Assembly: GCA_001939145.1 (NCBI GenBank)
Contig: LSRX01000418.1
Location: 62,001 to 126,000 of the forward strand
Source of the DNA: Symbiodinium microadriaticum
Taxonomy: Eukaryota; Sar; Dinophyceae; Suessiales; Symbiodiniaceae
DNA length: 64,000 bases
Direction: 5' to 3'
The notes beneath the pieces were generated by a model that ran no database searches, was not told where the DNA came from, and worked only from the letters and a program-made list of their open reading frames with translations. The position numbers and the translations under genes are program-made. This document shows positions 1-11,644 of the stretch, piece by piece; position 1 is the first letter of the stretch, and each line of letters opens with the position of its first letter.

Positions 1-596
1 GAACCCTGCGTTGGCCTGTGCCTTGAACCCAACTCTGCAAGACCCCCAACCGTAACTCTAAGCTCGAAGTTTGTAAGCAATATAAACCATAAGCCCTACA
101 TCCGAAGCTTAAGCTCTAAACCCTAAACTCTAAACTTAGGCCCTAAACCTTAAACGCTCAAAAACCCTAAGCTCCCCAAAAGCAACAAACATCGATCCCC
201 ACCTTGCTCCGGAGAGCTTCCAGCTTCCTCTCATACTCCTTGTTCTCCTCAGCCTGGCTGTCAGGATCCACGGCTTAGGGTTTAGGCTTTGCTTCAAGGG
301 GTTCAGAGGTTTGGGTTGATGTGTTTGGGGGTGTTTAGGGTTTCGGGTTTAGTTTGAAGCTTTGGGAGTCTTTCTGAGCCTTGTGTGAACCCTTTAGCCC
401 TCAACACTTAAAACGCAGGTTGCAGGGCTCAGGGCTAAAACGCACTATTTAGGCTTCAGGCTTCGTTCCGGAGACAGGGGTATCATAAAAGACTTGCTAC
501 TCTGGACACCAGGATCAGCTTTAGGGATCTAGGGTTTTGGGCTTAAGGCTCACTAAACCCCTAAACCCTTTTGCATCCAGGACTCTCGCAACCAGC
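1..596. other. No gene recognised
   Basis: Scattered single CCCTAAA and TTTAGGG heptamers in unique DNA, with no open frame of interest on either strand. Confidence 0.6.
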
Positions 597-719
597 CCCC
601 CTAAACCCTAAACCCTAAACCCCTAAACCCCTAAAGCCCTAAAACCCTAAACCCCTCAACCCTAAACCCCTAAACCCCTCAACCCTTAACCCCTAAAACT
701 CCTCAACCCTAAACCCTCA
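597..719 (-). repeat. Interstitial telomere-like tract, CCCTAAA strand
   Basis: About 17 units of CCCTAAA with variants CCCCTAAA, CCCCTCAA and CCCTAAAG. It is followed 85 bp later by a tract in the opposite orientation. Confidence 0.85.
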
Positions 720-803
720 GTTCTTCACAGATGCCGCCCGAGATTCAGACTCAGAGCCTCCTTCCGGACCTCCCGGTAAACCCGGCCCTTCTTCGGAAGG
801 GTT

Positions 804-925
804 TTTTAGGGCTTTAGGGTTTTAGGGTTTTTTTGGTGGTTTTAGGGTTTTTGGGGGTTTAAGGGTTTTAGGGTTTAGGGCTTAAGGGTTTGGGGTTCAG
901 GGTTTTAGGGCTTAGTTAGGGCTTA
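804..925 (+). repeat. Interstitial telomere-like tract, TTTAGGG strand
   Basis: Degenerate TTTAGGG, TTTTAGGG and TTAAGGG units, in inverse orientation to the tract at 597-719. Confidence 0.8.
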
Positions 926-1264
926 GGAACCCTATGTCTACTAGAGATCCCTATTTTATGCTAGCTTACACTACGTACACTTTTAAGGAAACCACACTAG
1001 TCATGATCGACCGCTATAATGCCCCTCGACCCGAACCCTACCAGGCTTTCCGAGCCCCAAGCTTTTGACCCCAAGTCCCATACCCTAAACCCTAAACCCT
1101 AAACCCTATCAAAGCCCATCCTTGGAGGAGAGAGGATGTACAGAAGCAAGGTTACAACAACGTGAAGATGAACTTGTCAGAAACTTTGGCCCTGGTGATA
1201 GGGGTTATAGGGCACAGATACAAGTCCTTTAAACATTGAAGCGGCAGTAGACCATTGACTCCCC

Positions 1265-1385
1265 TTGCAAAAAACCCTAAACCCCTAAGCCCGAAACCCT
1301 AACCCCTAATACCCCTCTCTAACCCTAAACCCTAAACCCGAAACCCTAAACCCCTAATACCTCTAATGCCTCTAAACCCTAATCC
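1265..1385 (-). repeat. Interstitial telomere-like tract, CCCTAAA strand
   Basis: A mix of CCCTAAAC, CCCGAAA and CCCCTAATAC units. A short perfect tract of four units also sits at 1082-1109. Confidence 0.75.
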
Positions 1386-1854
1386 CGCCTGTACCCCTCA
1401 AAAAAAAACATCAAAACCCCCCATCCTGACCTTCGGATCCGGCCGGTCCGCTTTGGCCTAGCCCGGTTCAGCGCATGGGCTTTAGGGATGTAAGGGTTTA
1501 GGGTTTGGGGGTTCGATGGTTTAGGTAGGAAATGTAGGTCTTTAGGATTTAGTAATTTTAGTAATCCCTAAAAGTCTGGGGCTTTTAGGGGGTTTGGGGC
1601 TTAAGGCTTTACGGCTTTTGTGCTAAACTTCATGGCTTCTCACAGTTCAACGCATGGGATCAGGGTTTGGGACTGGCGGGCTTTCGTCGTGGGGTTTCGG
1701 GTCCGGACAGAAGAGTAATTCCAAACACATTAGGGTTCAGGCCATCCTCATAGCTGCACGGCTACTTCTTATGTGTCCGGCGGCCGGGCAGTTGTGATAG
1801 CCTATGTCAGCGTAGGTGGTGATCAAGACAATGCAATCCTGTTGTCAGGGGTGA

Positions 1855-1880
1855 TGGCTGCTGCTGCTGCTGCTGCTGCA
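1855..1880. repeat. (GCT)8 trinucleotide repeat
   Basis: Short GCT run. A 106-codon frame (1773-2093) crosses it but reads Ala runs and ATC/ACC-biased DNA, so it is not called a gene. Confidence 0.85.
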
Positions 1881-2392
1881 GAGCAGCGAACAAGTGAAGA
1901 AGAAAAGGAGGAAAGCAACGGTCACCGGCACAAAGGAAACGTTAAAGTAGTACCAATGACAGTCAGAATCACGATCTTCACTATCGCCATCACCATCATC
2001 ATGTCCACCATACTTGCTGCTGCTGCTCTTCGTTATCTCGGCTTTGAGAGTAGGCTACAGGTTTTAGGGTTTAGGTATCAGGGTGCAGGTTAGGAGCAGC
2101 ACCAGGAGATGACAAGAACAACCACATTTAGGGTTTAGGGGTTTAGGGGTTGCGGGTTTAGAGTTTAGGCTTTAGGGGTTTAGGGTTATAGGGTATATAA
2201 TGCCCCCCCTTGAGACTTGGCTTCTGGTTTCCTTAGCACGGGAAACTTCTGCCATGCCTGTGGCTGTAGAGAATCTGGTTTTTGTTTCATCGGACTGAGG
2301 CTTTAAGACTTCAACCTCACACTGCCGAAGAGGGTTTCACGACGAATCCGGCTGCAATGGAGGGCGCAAGATGATGCGTTCCTTCGGGAGAG

Positions 2393-2512
2393 CCCTAAAG
2401 CCCTAAGCCCTAGAGAGCCCTAGAGAGCCCTAAAGCCCTAAACCCTAGAGAGCCCTAAAGCCCTAAACCCTAGAGAGCCCTAAAGCCCTAAAGCCCTAAA
2501 CCCTAGAGCTCA
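2393..2512 (-). repeat. Telomere-like minisatellite with AGAG spacers
   Basis: CCCTAAAG, CCCTAAAC and CCCTAGAGAG units alternate to give a block of about 25 bp (AGAGCCCTAAAGCCCTAAAC plus CCTAG) that is repeated with one unit skipped or doubled. Confidence 0.75.
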
Positions 2513-2629
2513 GCCTGACTCAGGCTGGCTGGCTCCCGTCTAAACGTTACGCGGAATTCGGGATGTCCAATCGCCATGGACTTGAAAAACCTCGAGCCCT
2601 TCACCCTAGAAAGGCCGTGACCCTAATTG

Positions 2630-2724
2630 ATGAGTTTAGGGTTTAGGGTTTTAGGGTTTAGGGTTTAGGGTTTTAGGGTTTAGGGTTTTAGGGTTTAGGG
2701 TTTTAGGGTTTAGGGTTTTAGGGC
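2630..2724 (+). repeat. Interstitial telomere-like tract with alternating 7- and 8-mers
   Basis: TTTAGGG and TTTTAGGG alternate almost regularly, giving a 15-bp period. Sequence quality is high compared with other tracts here. Confidence 0.85.
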
Positions 2725-2935
2725 CCGAAACATGATAAACTGCACATTCTGCTAGGACTGTCTCAAGCCAGAGAAGCTCAAGGATGCCTTAGAAAAGTGA
2801 CCAAGCCCCAGAATCCTCCAAGTAGTGTAGCTTGGAAAAAAAACGTACCAATAAGGCTTTAAAGGTCTAGGGTCTAGGGCCCACCAGAAAGCCCGGACCC
2901 TAAACCCTAAACCCCTAAACCCCAAACCCTAATGC

Positions 2936-5900
2936 TTCTTTCCCCAGTCCTCCGGCTCAGACTTCCTCGCTTCCTGGCAGAATCTGACCCGTCGCAGAGG
3001 CACGATCGTCGGAAAAGCCTCCAGTTATCCTGAACCATACTTAACCTGTAGCCCTAAACTTGAAACCCTATAAACCCTATACCCTACTGTAGACCCAAAA
3101 CCTGCAACCAAGACCCTGAACTCTGCAATTTGGGGGCTTGAAGCGCCAGGCGTCGATTCGAGTTGGGAGTTTGGACTCTCAGCCCTGGAAACCTCCGCGA
3201 GAAATCGTAGCACCGAGAGTTCAGATCCCGGTTTGGGCTAACGCGCGCCTTCATGAAATCACCCGCTGGGGGCCAGTGCTTTTATGCTTCGACACACCAA
3301 TCCCTGGCAACAACGGTACTATTTATAAGCACCACAAACACACCTTTTCGTCACAAACATGCACACATGCCCACGTTTACTGCGTTTTTGCAAATTCTAC
3401 ACGCGCACCCATGGACCGTGCCGAAACCTCATGGTCATTGAGCCGCGCGTTGCCCGGTGTTTCGTGGCTTAGGTGTCTATGGTGTAGGGTCGGGGCTGTT
3501 GAGTTCTGGTCTACTGCAAGCAGAGTCAATGGATTTTTGGCTGCAACTCTGAAGAAGCGGAGTTCTCGAAGAAATTGAAAGAAACGAAGCATTAGGCTTC
3601 CGGAAGAAGGCTCCGACCTTGAGTGATGATCGGAAGATGCTATATCAGACAAGAGTCTCGTCATTGTGAATATGAACGACGTTCACAACCCCAGTCAGTA
3701 GAGCGGAAAGCCAGTACTCAGAAGTTTTAAATGGCTTTTAATCATGTTGAAAAATTGAATAAGGTTTAGCAGTAGATGATACTACAAATATCTTCAGGAG
3801 CCTACGAATAACATTTTCTCTTGTTACTTAATCCGGCTCCCTATCGCCCTGAGGATTCACAGCTTCCGAAGCCGAATCCCGTCTGAGGCACCTCGGGGTG
3901 CAGCTTGGCATAGAAGTAGGCCTGGTGATCGCTCAAACCCTGAACCCAAAACCTTGAAAAAAAGACCCTAAACCCTCAACCCTAAACTCTAATTAGGGTT
4001 ACTGAGGGTTTGCCTTCAACCCAGGCTCAAATCCCAGCCTTGCTTTGATTTATAAGGATAATGGAATCAAGTTACTACTCCCCATGCCGCCGTCTCACAG
4101 GTTATCTAGCTGTCTAGCCTCTACTCAGAAGCTCAAGGGTTGCGGCCGGTACATGGCTGCAACTCGGATGATACTGGATTGCAAAAAGCTAACTTGGCCT
4201 CAGAAGCTCATCATCATCTTACTCCAATTGTTGGCGCAAACTCAACTCGTCCAGATTTCCCGTAACTTCCCACAACCCTCAACCCGGCACAGCCAGTCGA
4301 CCTCCCTCCACTGCAACATCTTCTCATAGCACTCATCCGGGTATAAGCGCGAGGTGTCCTGCCGGCGGCCGGTTCGTTCGCTGTTCTTGATTGAGAGCTT
4401 CCTAGCTTGAGATCGACGCTTAGGATTCAAGGCCCAGGGTGTAGGGTTCGGTTTAGGATTTAGGGTTTGTTGCAGGATCTTGTTTTTGATCGGCGGTACG
4501 ACACCTAGCGTTCGGGTTCGTCTAATGGGGTCTGCAAATGTGGTCGTGATATACCCGGAACACTCAGAAGTGACGGGTCACGACTTGAATGTAGTTTAGC
4601 AAGACAGCTTGTAGAGTGTCGGCGACGGAAAGCCCAACCAATTTGATTTGGGAATAGGAACTGCAAAGAAACCTTCCCGTCTTACCGACAAGACCAGCAA
4701 AATAATGTCTACAACAAAGAGCCTGGTCCTGCCTATGCTGGAAGGAATGGAAAAGTTAGCTTCCACATGTCTCCATAGTCGTTCAGCCCAGAGTCGCAGT
4801 CGATACTTTTCAGAAGCGAATGACAGCAACAAGACGAATAGTAGGGATGGCGGGGGTGGTGGGGTGAGGCGGTGTTGATCGTATTGCTGTTGTCGGGCAG
4901 AATCCTGCATGATGCACAAGGAGGAATATCCCAGAATCCATGCAGTCTAGGGTGCTCGACCGAATGCAGGATTCTGTCCATCGATGCAGGAAGTTGTCCA
5001 CCCACAGTAGTAACGGTCGCAGCCATTAGTTTTGCATGTCCCTGGACAAAGGAACTGTAGACACTTCTACAGACAATGGCTGTGGACCCGTAACCAATAT
5101 TCTGCGACCCGTACCCTAAACCCAAAACCCTATCATAGAACTATAAAAGATTTCTAGAGCGAACTCGCTTCCGCAGAAAAGCGCCTTCTTGATGTGCGGC
5201 ATGGGCCTGTGGGGAACACATCGCGTTTTGGACAGAGGTTTTCAGGAACTTGGGTCTCTCTGAAGAGTTCCACGAAACTGGGGTCTGTGATTCTGGGCTT
5301 AGGGCTTTTGGGGCCATTTTAGGGTTTCGGCTTATCCTGCCAGCCATGAAACATCTAGCTTTCTAGATGTGCGGGGTGGTTTGCAGCATCCTGCGGCATC
5401 CACTGAGGACCCGAGGTCAGCGTGACTGGACACTCAACCCTGAAACCCAGAAGTCCTACGCCCCACAACCCTGCACCACAACTATAAAGCTGAAAGGGTT
5501 CCGGCCTACGGCCTAGGATCGGATTGAACGCGGCAGTAGGATGTCCAAAACCGGGATAGTGCACACGATGCCACGAATCGGCAGATTAGGCGTTCAGGGT
5601 TAGGGGTTAGGACGGTTAGGGTTCGACTATAAAGCCAAACCCTTCAAACCTTAAACCAATGGAACAACTGTAGAGACGTGCGAACACCTGAGCCAGAACC
5701 CTCCAGCCGGATCCTCAAAGCTCGCCTACACCTGAAGAGCCATAATAGGGTTTAGGGTTTGGGGTTCAGGGTTCTGAATCATTGGAGCAGTGCTTGGGGC
5801 GAGACGCTTGTAGAATGATTAGGTAGGGGCTGTGACGGGGAGAAAGGGCCCCTTTGCTTAGTCGTTAGAACAGGATTTGTGTGGACATTGTTACTAAGAA

Positions 5901-7161
5901 TGCATTCTGAGGCACTTTTTTAGCATCACAACATCCCCAGCTTCAAACCCCAACATCTTACGTCGGGGCTCTCATACCCCTCAAGACCCAACGCCCCCAA
6001 GCACTAACGGCCCCAAAGCCCATGAGGAATAGCTCTAGGATTTGGGGTGAATATTTATGGGGGGGTTTCAAGGATCTCTTCTGCCAGGGCTTCAGGTCCT
6101 AAATATGTCGATCCCCCCTTGGTGTCCGTGCTTTTTCGATTTCAGCAGCCGCTTCCAGCAGGGCTCTGAGACGAGCTTCGGTAGGTCGAAGTTGACGCCC
6201 TGAGGTTTCAGGGGTTTGGAGTTTAGAGGTTTAGGCTTTAGTGGCTTAGGGTTTAGGGTTTAGAGCTTCGGGTTTGGGGGTTAAGACTTTTCCCCACCCG
6301 CCCAACTGACAAATTCGCGCCGCAGGGAAAGTCGTCCGAACTGAGAACTGAAGACGCAAGCCCCTTATAAGGCACGCCGCGCTTCCTGTTCAGTCAAGGA
6401 CAGCACAGGTTTGAGGCTTAGGGTTGAGGGTCAGGACTCTTCGAATTTTCAAGGTTTGGACTAATTTCGGGTGTACTGTAGCGTCTAGGCTTCGGGTGAT
6501 TATGGTTGTAAGGTTTAAAGATGTTTAGAGGCTTTCCTTGGAAGATCCGGCGAGGGCCTGGTCAGCACCGCTGATCAGTGGAGGTATAGGCAACACAAGC
6601 CACTTTTAAGTCCGCCGTGTGCAGAGTGCAGGGTGTCTGTTTTCTCGCGCTTGAAGTTGTTATGGGTCTTGTGCTGGTGGCTTCAGTTCAGCCCGCGACG
6701 GTTTGAGGTTTAGGGCGTAGGGCTTCAGACTCGGATGCTGGCTGTACAGAGCTCGAGGTACGATGTTACTCCCTTGGCTTCAGGACTGTTTAAACTGAAA
6801 GCTCTGCAATTGTGTAGGGTTTCGGGTTTAGGGTAGGAACTTTCGGAAGCCGATGGACCCAAACAAATGCCTTCGACAAGATTTCGACACTCCTGTTTTG
6901 TTGCAGAACAGCCTCAGCTGCCATTGCCCCCGCAAGTTTCGCGATTTGGTCAGTAGCTCTAACCGCGAAAGTCCATCTCTTCCTTTGCTTCTTGACAGTA
7001 CTTTTGTGTGTTCAAAGTCTGGTTCTGGTTGCCTCGTGTCAATGCACAAAAATCCGAAAATGGAAATGCCGCGTCGGCCTCCTCGAAGCTCCAATGTTGA
7101 AGCTCTCCACAAACAGACGCCAAAACCCCCCTTTGACTTGGGAACAGTAGGGGTTTCTCTC
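2936..7161. other. Non-coding stretch
   Basis: Open frames reach 146 codons (3138-3578) but overlap one another on both strands and translate to mixed-composition sequence with no domain. Isolated telomere-like heptamers occur near 3970, 5120, 5750 and 6245. Only the small inverted repeat at 4899-4976 stands out. Confidence 0.55.
4899..4976. repeat. Short perfect inverted repeat
   Basis: CAGAATCCTGCAT (4899-4911) and its exact inverse ATGCAGGATTCTG (4964-4976), with 52 bp between. It may be a hairpin or a small element remnant. Confidence 0.5.
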
Positions 7162-7280
7162 AAGGTAGTTCTATTCCGTAATTGATGGGCTTTCCCTCTT
7201 CAGGTACTTATGTTCCGTAATTAAAGGGTTGTGCCTTTTGAGGTAGTTCCATGTAGTTCTATTCCGTATATATAGGGGGG
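7162..7280 (+). repeat. 39-bp degenerate tandem repeat, three copies
   Basis: AGGTAGTTCTATTCCGTAAT at 7163, AGGTACTTATGTTCCGTAAT at 7202 and AGGTAGTTCC...TTCCGTATAT at 7241. The spacing is 39 bp each time. Confidence 0.65.
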
Positions 7281-7624
7281 TTTGGAGTCTCTGGTAATCA
7301 GGCCTTCTTGTCCAGGTCGTACTTGCTCGTGCTGACCTCGGTGGCGGCGTGGCAGGGCTGGCGGAAGACTGAAATCGTTGTAGAGAATCAGCCACCAGAA
7401 AGACCTATTTCCTAGCGTTACTTATCATGATGGTACTATAGTATGTCTCGGAATTCTATTGTAATTCTAACAACTATTAACCAAGGTTAGTCTGGCAGCT
7501 TGCATGTTTACTCTCGAGACACTCAGCAGGAGCATCAGCACCACTTATAAGGTCCTCATAAACGTCAGGTGAGCCTTGAACCGATCACTTGCAATCTACC
7601 AGAGTGCGGAATGGAATGGTCAAA

Positions 7625-7702
7625 ACCAACCCTAAACCCAAAGCCCTAAACCTCTAAACCTTAAATTAAAACCCTAAACCCTAAAACCCTAAACCCTAAT
7701 GG
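7625..7702 (-). repeat. Interstitial telomere-like tract
   Basis: AACCCTAAACCCAAAGCCCT followed by further CCCTAAA and CCCTAAAA units. Confidence 0.7.
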
Positions 7703-8784
7703 TATCATACCAATCTTCCTTGAGGGTCAAGGTTTCCTGAACCTTCAGGCAACATGCACAACCTCTGAACTCTTAGCCCTAAGCTGGGTTTCACTAATTA
7801 GTGACGAAATACTGAAGCCAAACCTCACACCGCCAAGTCGCAGGCCTTCAAATTAGAGCAGCTTTGTATGGGGCGGGAATGGGACACAGACTTCTACTAA
7901 GCAGCATTCAACCATAGATACGCCCATACCTCCACACTACCCGCACATCTATCGCATGAGCCCAAAAAGCTTCACGGCCTAGAAGGTCAAGTGTCGTCAC
8001 CTGCCTAGCTGATGTGCGCCACATTGCAAGGAAGGAAAAGGGAAGCACCGCTAGCATTAGCTTTCGATGTCTTCCCAAACTCTCTCCTTCGCAGCAGATC
8101 GCCACTCCTCAATGCCTCACCCCCTAAGTCCAAACTGTAGCAAGCGTTGGATGTTTCGAAATTCGGGATTTTTTCGCGGTTTGTTTCACCCTAAAAACTC
8201 CTGCAGCCCTCCCAGCATCTGTAGTGGAGCCCGTATAGCAACACGTATAGAACATAGAACCGTTACAGAAACCCTGCAGCACCCTTTATAGAACCCTTGT
8301 CCAGGCCCAGGCGTTGATGCTGCGAAGGAGCTTTAAGCTCACCTTCCGGGACTTTTGCGGCTTAGGAGGAACCTGCAACCTTGAATCCTCTAAGTCTCGG
8401 GATCTGTGTCGGGACAGCTTGTAGACATAACTGAATTTTATCAGGGTTCAGGGAGCTGCAGAGTTCAAGACTTTCGGATGCTTTTCATCGCAAAGCTTAC
8501 AGCTCAGAGTTGCGGGAATGGTTCTTAGCAGGTTTTGGCATCATGGCTATGATTTCCAAGATCCCTCAGCCTTGAACCCTCGAAGGGTTGTAGCTTCAGG
8601 AGAGGCCTTCTTTGTGACGTGTGATTCGGCCTGAACTCCATGAAATGAAGGCCTTCCAAGTTGTAAGTGGGGCTTGCGTTGCGCGGGTGGAGCAAAGCCT
8701 TGGTAGATCAGTCTATGACTGGGGAGCCGCAAAATAGACTGTGCCCGGAAGCCTGGAGCTCTTTACGGATGTCCCTGGTTCAAG

Positions 8785-8886
8785 CTTGCAGGTGCCCCTT
8801 GACCCGCCTGAAATATAGGGTAATAACTCTACTCATCAACTAATCCTACCTATAACCCTACCTATGACAACCCATGAAGCTCCAAG
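8785..8886. mobile_element. MITE family G, copy 2, left end degenerate
   Basis: The right end CAACCCATGAAGCTCCAAGT and the preceding CTACCTATAACCCTACCTAT match family G. The left end is hard to define. Confidence 0.5.
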
Positions 8887-9027
8887 TATTCCCGAACAAC
8901 GCCATAAGTTTGCAGAAACACTGGGACCCAGGGCCTAACCCTAAACCCTAAAACCAGGGCCTCCCATTCTTGTCCGTGGCTCACACCACGGAAGTAGACC
9001 CGCTGGTCCTGTCGTACGGCTGGGTCC

Positions 9028-9123
9028 TACACTCTAAAGGCCCTAAGTAGTCCCTTTTGGGGATTACCTTATAGGATTCTAAATATGAACCATAAAAAGG
9101 AACTACTTAGGGGCCTATGGGTA
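9028..9123 (+). mobile_element. MITE family A, copy 1
   Basis: This is a 96-bp inverted-repeat element. Its right arm AAAAAGGAACTACTTAGG and left arm CCTAAGTAGTCCC flank the core ATAGGATTCTAAATATGAAC. The left end is more diverged (TACACTCTAAAGG in place of TACCCATAGG). No coding capacity. Confidence 0.8.
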
Positions 9124-10069
9124 GGCCCTGCATGACACCGAGATATCTTCACGAACCTCGTGTTGCTCCGTAGGAGGAGGAGGAAGAAATAGGTAACGTC
9201 GAGTCCTTCTGCAAGCGTAGTTGTACTTGTCATGCTAGTCGCAGTAGTGGTAATACAGTAGTCACCCTAGCCGTATCCGTAGTCGTTGTGGTGATGGTGG
9301 TGTGTGGCAGCGGCGGCGGGAGCCATAGTGGTGGTGACTGCCGTAGGGAGCAGAGGGTCTCGGAATTGTCACTTTGTAGACTTCCTTCGCCTAGAGTTCA
9401 GAACCCAGATCGAGGTCTCTTTTCCACAGCCACGAAACTCTACCCAAAGTGCCAAGGCTTCACCCCAAGCCACCGGGATGTCCGGCATCCCGGAACCACA
9501 CTCGATAAACTTTGATTGACCCGAGGCCCTTTGTGGGAGATGAAGCAGACGAGGGAGCCAAAGCACAACCAACTCAAGGAGATACATCCAAGGCACCTCA
9601 GAAGCGCCCTCGCTAGGTTGAAATAGTGTTAGAGGTCAAAGGGAAGGCTGAGGCTACAGGTCGGTTAAAGGGACACCTCTGTGCCATCTCCGACATTTCT
9701 GACATGTGCAAGGTTGACGAAGTTGTGAGCGATCGCGTGCGCCGCAGAGAGAACAGTGACATAACAGTTTGCATGCGTAGACTGGGATAATGTACACGAC
9801 GGCGTCAAGCAAGTTGGGGGGGACACTACAGTTGAGCGTGCCCCGAAACAGCAGGGCTCGAGTGCCACCTCCGAGCAAATCGCCTGAATGCGAGCCGCGC
9901 TCGGGCCGTTCCCGATCTCGCGCTTCAAAGCTCGCTCCAACCCCAGATGCTCCACGATCATCCGCTGCAAAGAAGCCACCCTGCCATCGTCTCACCCTGC
10001 AGTTGTATCCATTTCCGACCTCCTGGCCCCCAAAGACAGGGAAAAACCCAGGCACTCATAGCATCCGCG
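9124..10069. other. GC-rich DNA downstream of the LINE relic
   Basis: A trinucleotide-biased stretch (9170-9340: GGA, GTA and GGT runs) is followed by GC-rich DNA. On the minus strand past the LINE stop, a frame at 9979-9665 reads MASLQRMIVEHLGLERALKR... The position suits a LINE 3' region, but neither a poly-A tail nor a clear target-site duplication was identified. Confidence 0.4.
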
Positions 10070-10933
10070 CTAGGCCGACGCAAACAGGCCCGCTGTAGCA
10101 GTGGCTGTATCAGCACAAAGGCCAAGTTCGGCCCGGCGGCGCAGGATGGCGCGGGCACGAAACCGTCTGGCGGTAACACCAAGCTCTTGTAAGAGTTCGC
10201 CATGCAGAGCCTGGCCGTCAGCTCCCTCGCGGGCTGCAACCGCACGGGCGATTTCCCACAAGACCTTGGCCGCAGCCTTGTCCCAGGCCCCAGTGCACTC
10301 GACAACCATGGGTTGGAAACGAACACCTTGCTCGGCACACACCCGAGCCGTTTGCAGATGGTCGGCTTTCGTTTGGGCATAAGCCCCTGCAGAAGATGTG
10401 GCCACTTGACTGGCCTGCGCGAGGCTCTCCAGCCGCTGGGGCGCCGTGACGGCGAGATCAAGTGCGGTAGGAGAGCCCCGGAGGCAAGGTAGGTACACGT
10501 CTGCTGGGCGGCGCCGGGCCAAAGCAGTGTCTTCAGGCCTCTGTGGCAGCAGTAGGCCTGCTTTCTCTCGTTCAGGTTGCATGCCAGCGCGTGTCGCCCA
10601 GTGGTAGACGAGGTCACGCAGAGCATGGTGCCGCTGGTTCCGTTCCCCACCGGCACAGCACAGTGCAGCGTGGTGCGAGTATCGATCGAGCACGGCATTG
10701 CATAGCGGACACCAAGTGTCCTCTGCTGCATCCGGCACGCCCAAGCGTTGCCGCAGCTCCGACACAAAAAGAGCAGGCTCCAGGCGGCAGCTGCCTCTTG
10801 GCAAAGCAGCGAGGAAAGCTCGCGCTCCTACTTCTGCTTTGTTAGAGTCAGAGGATTGAATTGAGGTCTGAAGGTTCTTGTTGGAGCCAAGAGTGTTTTG
10901 CTTTACTCCGAGGCCCTTATCATTCAGGAACAT
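10070..10933 (-). pseudogene. 5'-truncated LINE: zinc finger plus restriction-like endonuclease C-terminus
   Basis: The open frame ends in TAG at 10072-10070. Its first ATG is at 10933, but homology-like sequence begins only near 10830 (GARAFLAALP). It contains a CxxC...HH...CC finger (WCPLC near 10714-10700, followed by HH and CC), the tag GGERNQRHHALRD, then RRPADVYLP (near 10517-10490) and ALDLAVT (near 10468-10445). The PAD and D residues fit the R-P-D-x(12-14)-D pattern of the restriction-like endonuclease that ends R2/NeSL-type and similar algal non-LTR retrotransposons. No reverse transcriptase is visible upstream in any frame, so this is a dead 3' fragment, as expected when target-primed reverse transcription stops early. 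The frame is unbroken over about 250 codons, so the insertion is probably fairly young. The patch is more GC-rich than its flanks. Confidence 0.75.
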
Positions 10934-11112
10934 AGTGCGGATCCTCAAAGTTAAACATGTGAGCCTTAACGCATACGGGAATCCCTGGCTAGGTTTAACC
11001 CTATCTGTTCCTACTCCTGTGCCTCCAGCTCCACCTCCGGCTCGGTGACATCTTTCAGCGGAATGCTTAAGAAGATCCTCAGCGCTCTTGTGGTGGCCGG
11101 GAAAAACAGAGC

Positions 11113-11212
11113 CTGCATGATTAGAATAGTGTTTTGGGCGATAGATTGTACCAGATATAAGATGATATGTATAAGGAACCCGAAGGAATCATGTTGGTAA
11201 CTAGCCAGGACC
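11113..11212. mobile_element. MITE family E, copy 5, degenerate
   Basis: GATTAGAATAGTGTTTTGGG and ATAAGGAACCCGAAGGAATC followed by GTTGGTAACTAGCCAGGACC match family E in order and spacing, with many substitutions. It lies only about 110 bp from copy 4. Confidence 0.55.
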
Positions 11213-11323
11213 CTACATGAGCCGCCCTAGAAGCCCAATTACCGACATGATGGGCTTTGCGTCAGTCTAGTCTATGGGAAACTAACCTACAAGACAGGAA
11301 ACTGTGCTTCTAGCGTAATATAG

Positions 11324-11415
11324 CGGCCTCAACAAACGGAGTTGGGTTTGGGGGGTGTATCTGGCTATAGACACAATAAGGAACCCTAAAGAATAATATT
11401 GGTAATTAAGTGATC
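11324..11415. mobile_element. MITE family E, copy 4
   Basis: GGAGTTGGGTTTGGGG on the left and AATAATATTGGTAATTAAGT on the right, with ATAAGGAACCCTAAAGAA as in copy 3. The left tip is diverged. Confidence 0.65.
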
Positions 11416-11644
11416 CGACTTCTGTATTAAGGCCTTCCTGGGCCTGGACACTGTCAGCAAGTGTCCGTTACTTTCAAAGTCTCTCAAGAGCTTTGTGTTG
11501 TTCGTGGTGGTTTGCTCCGATCTGTCGCTACAGCCTTATGACAGCAAGGCTTTCGTATCTACAAGATTGAAAGGAACACGTGCTGCCTTGGTTGTGTGAC
11601 TTGCAAACTGCCGGGCAAGCCGCTCGCTCGTTCGTCTGTCCATT

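Larger units (their letters stand above)
7281..9027. other. Non-coding stretch
   Basis: Apart from the telomere-like tract at 7625 and the degenerate family G element near 8.8 kb, nothing is recognised. Frames are below 75 codons. Confidence 0.55.

Noticed and set aside
1-2720. True chromosome end
   Set aside because: Tracts are short, degenerate and in both orientations, and similar tracts occur along the whole window.
4596-5125. Overlapping frames of 107 and 130 codons near 4.6-5.1 kb
   Set aside because: Both strands are open with incompatible, incoherent translations and no recognised domain.
9958-10767. A 269-codon minus frame overlapping the LINE relic
   Set aside because: It is a shifted frame of the same GC-rich region. 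Only the frame ending at 10070 carries the finger and endonuclease motifs.
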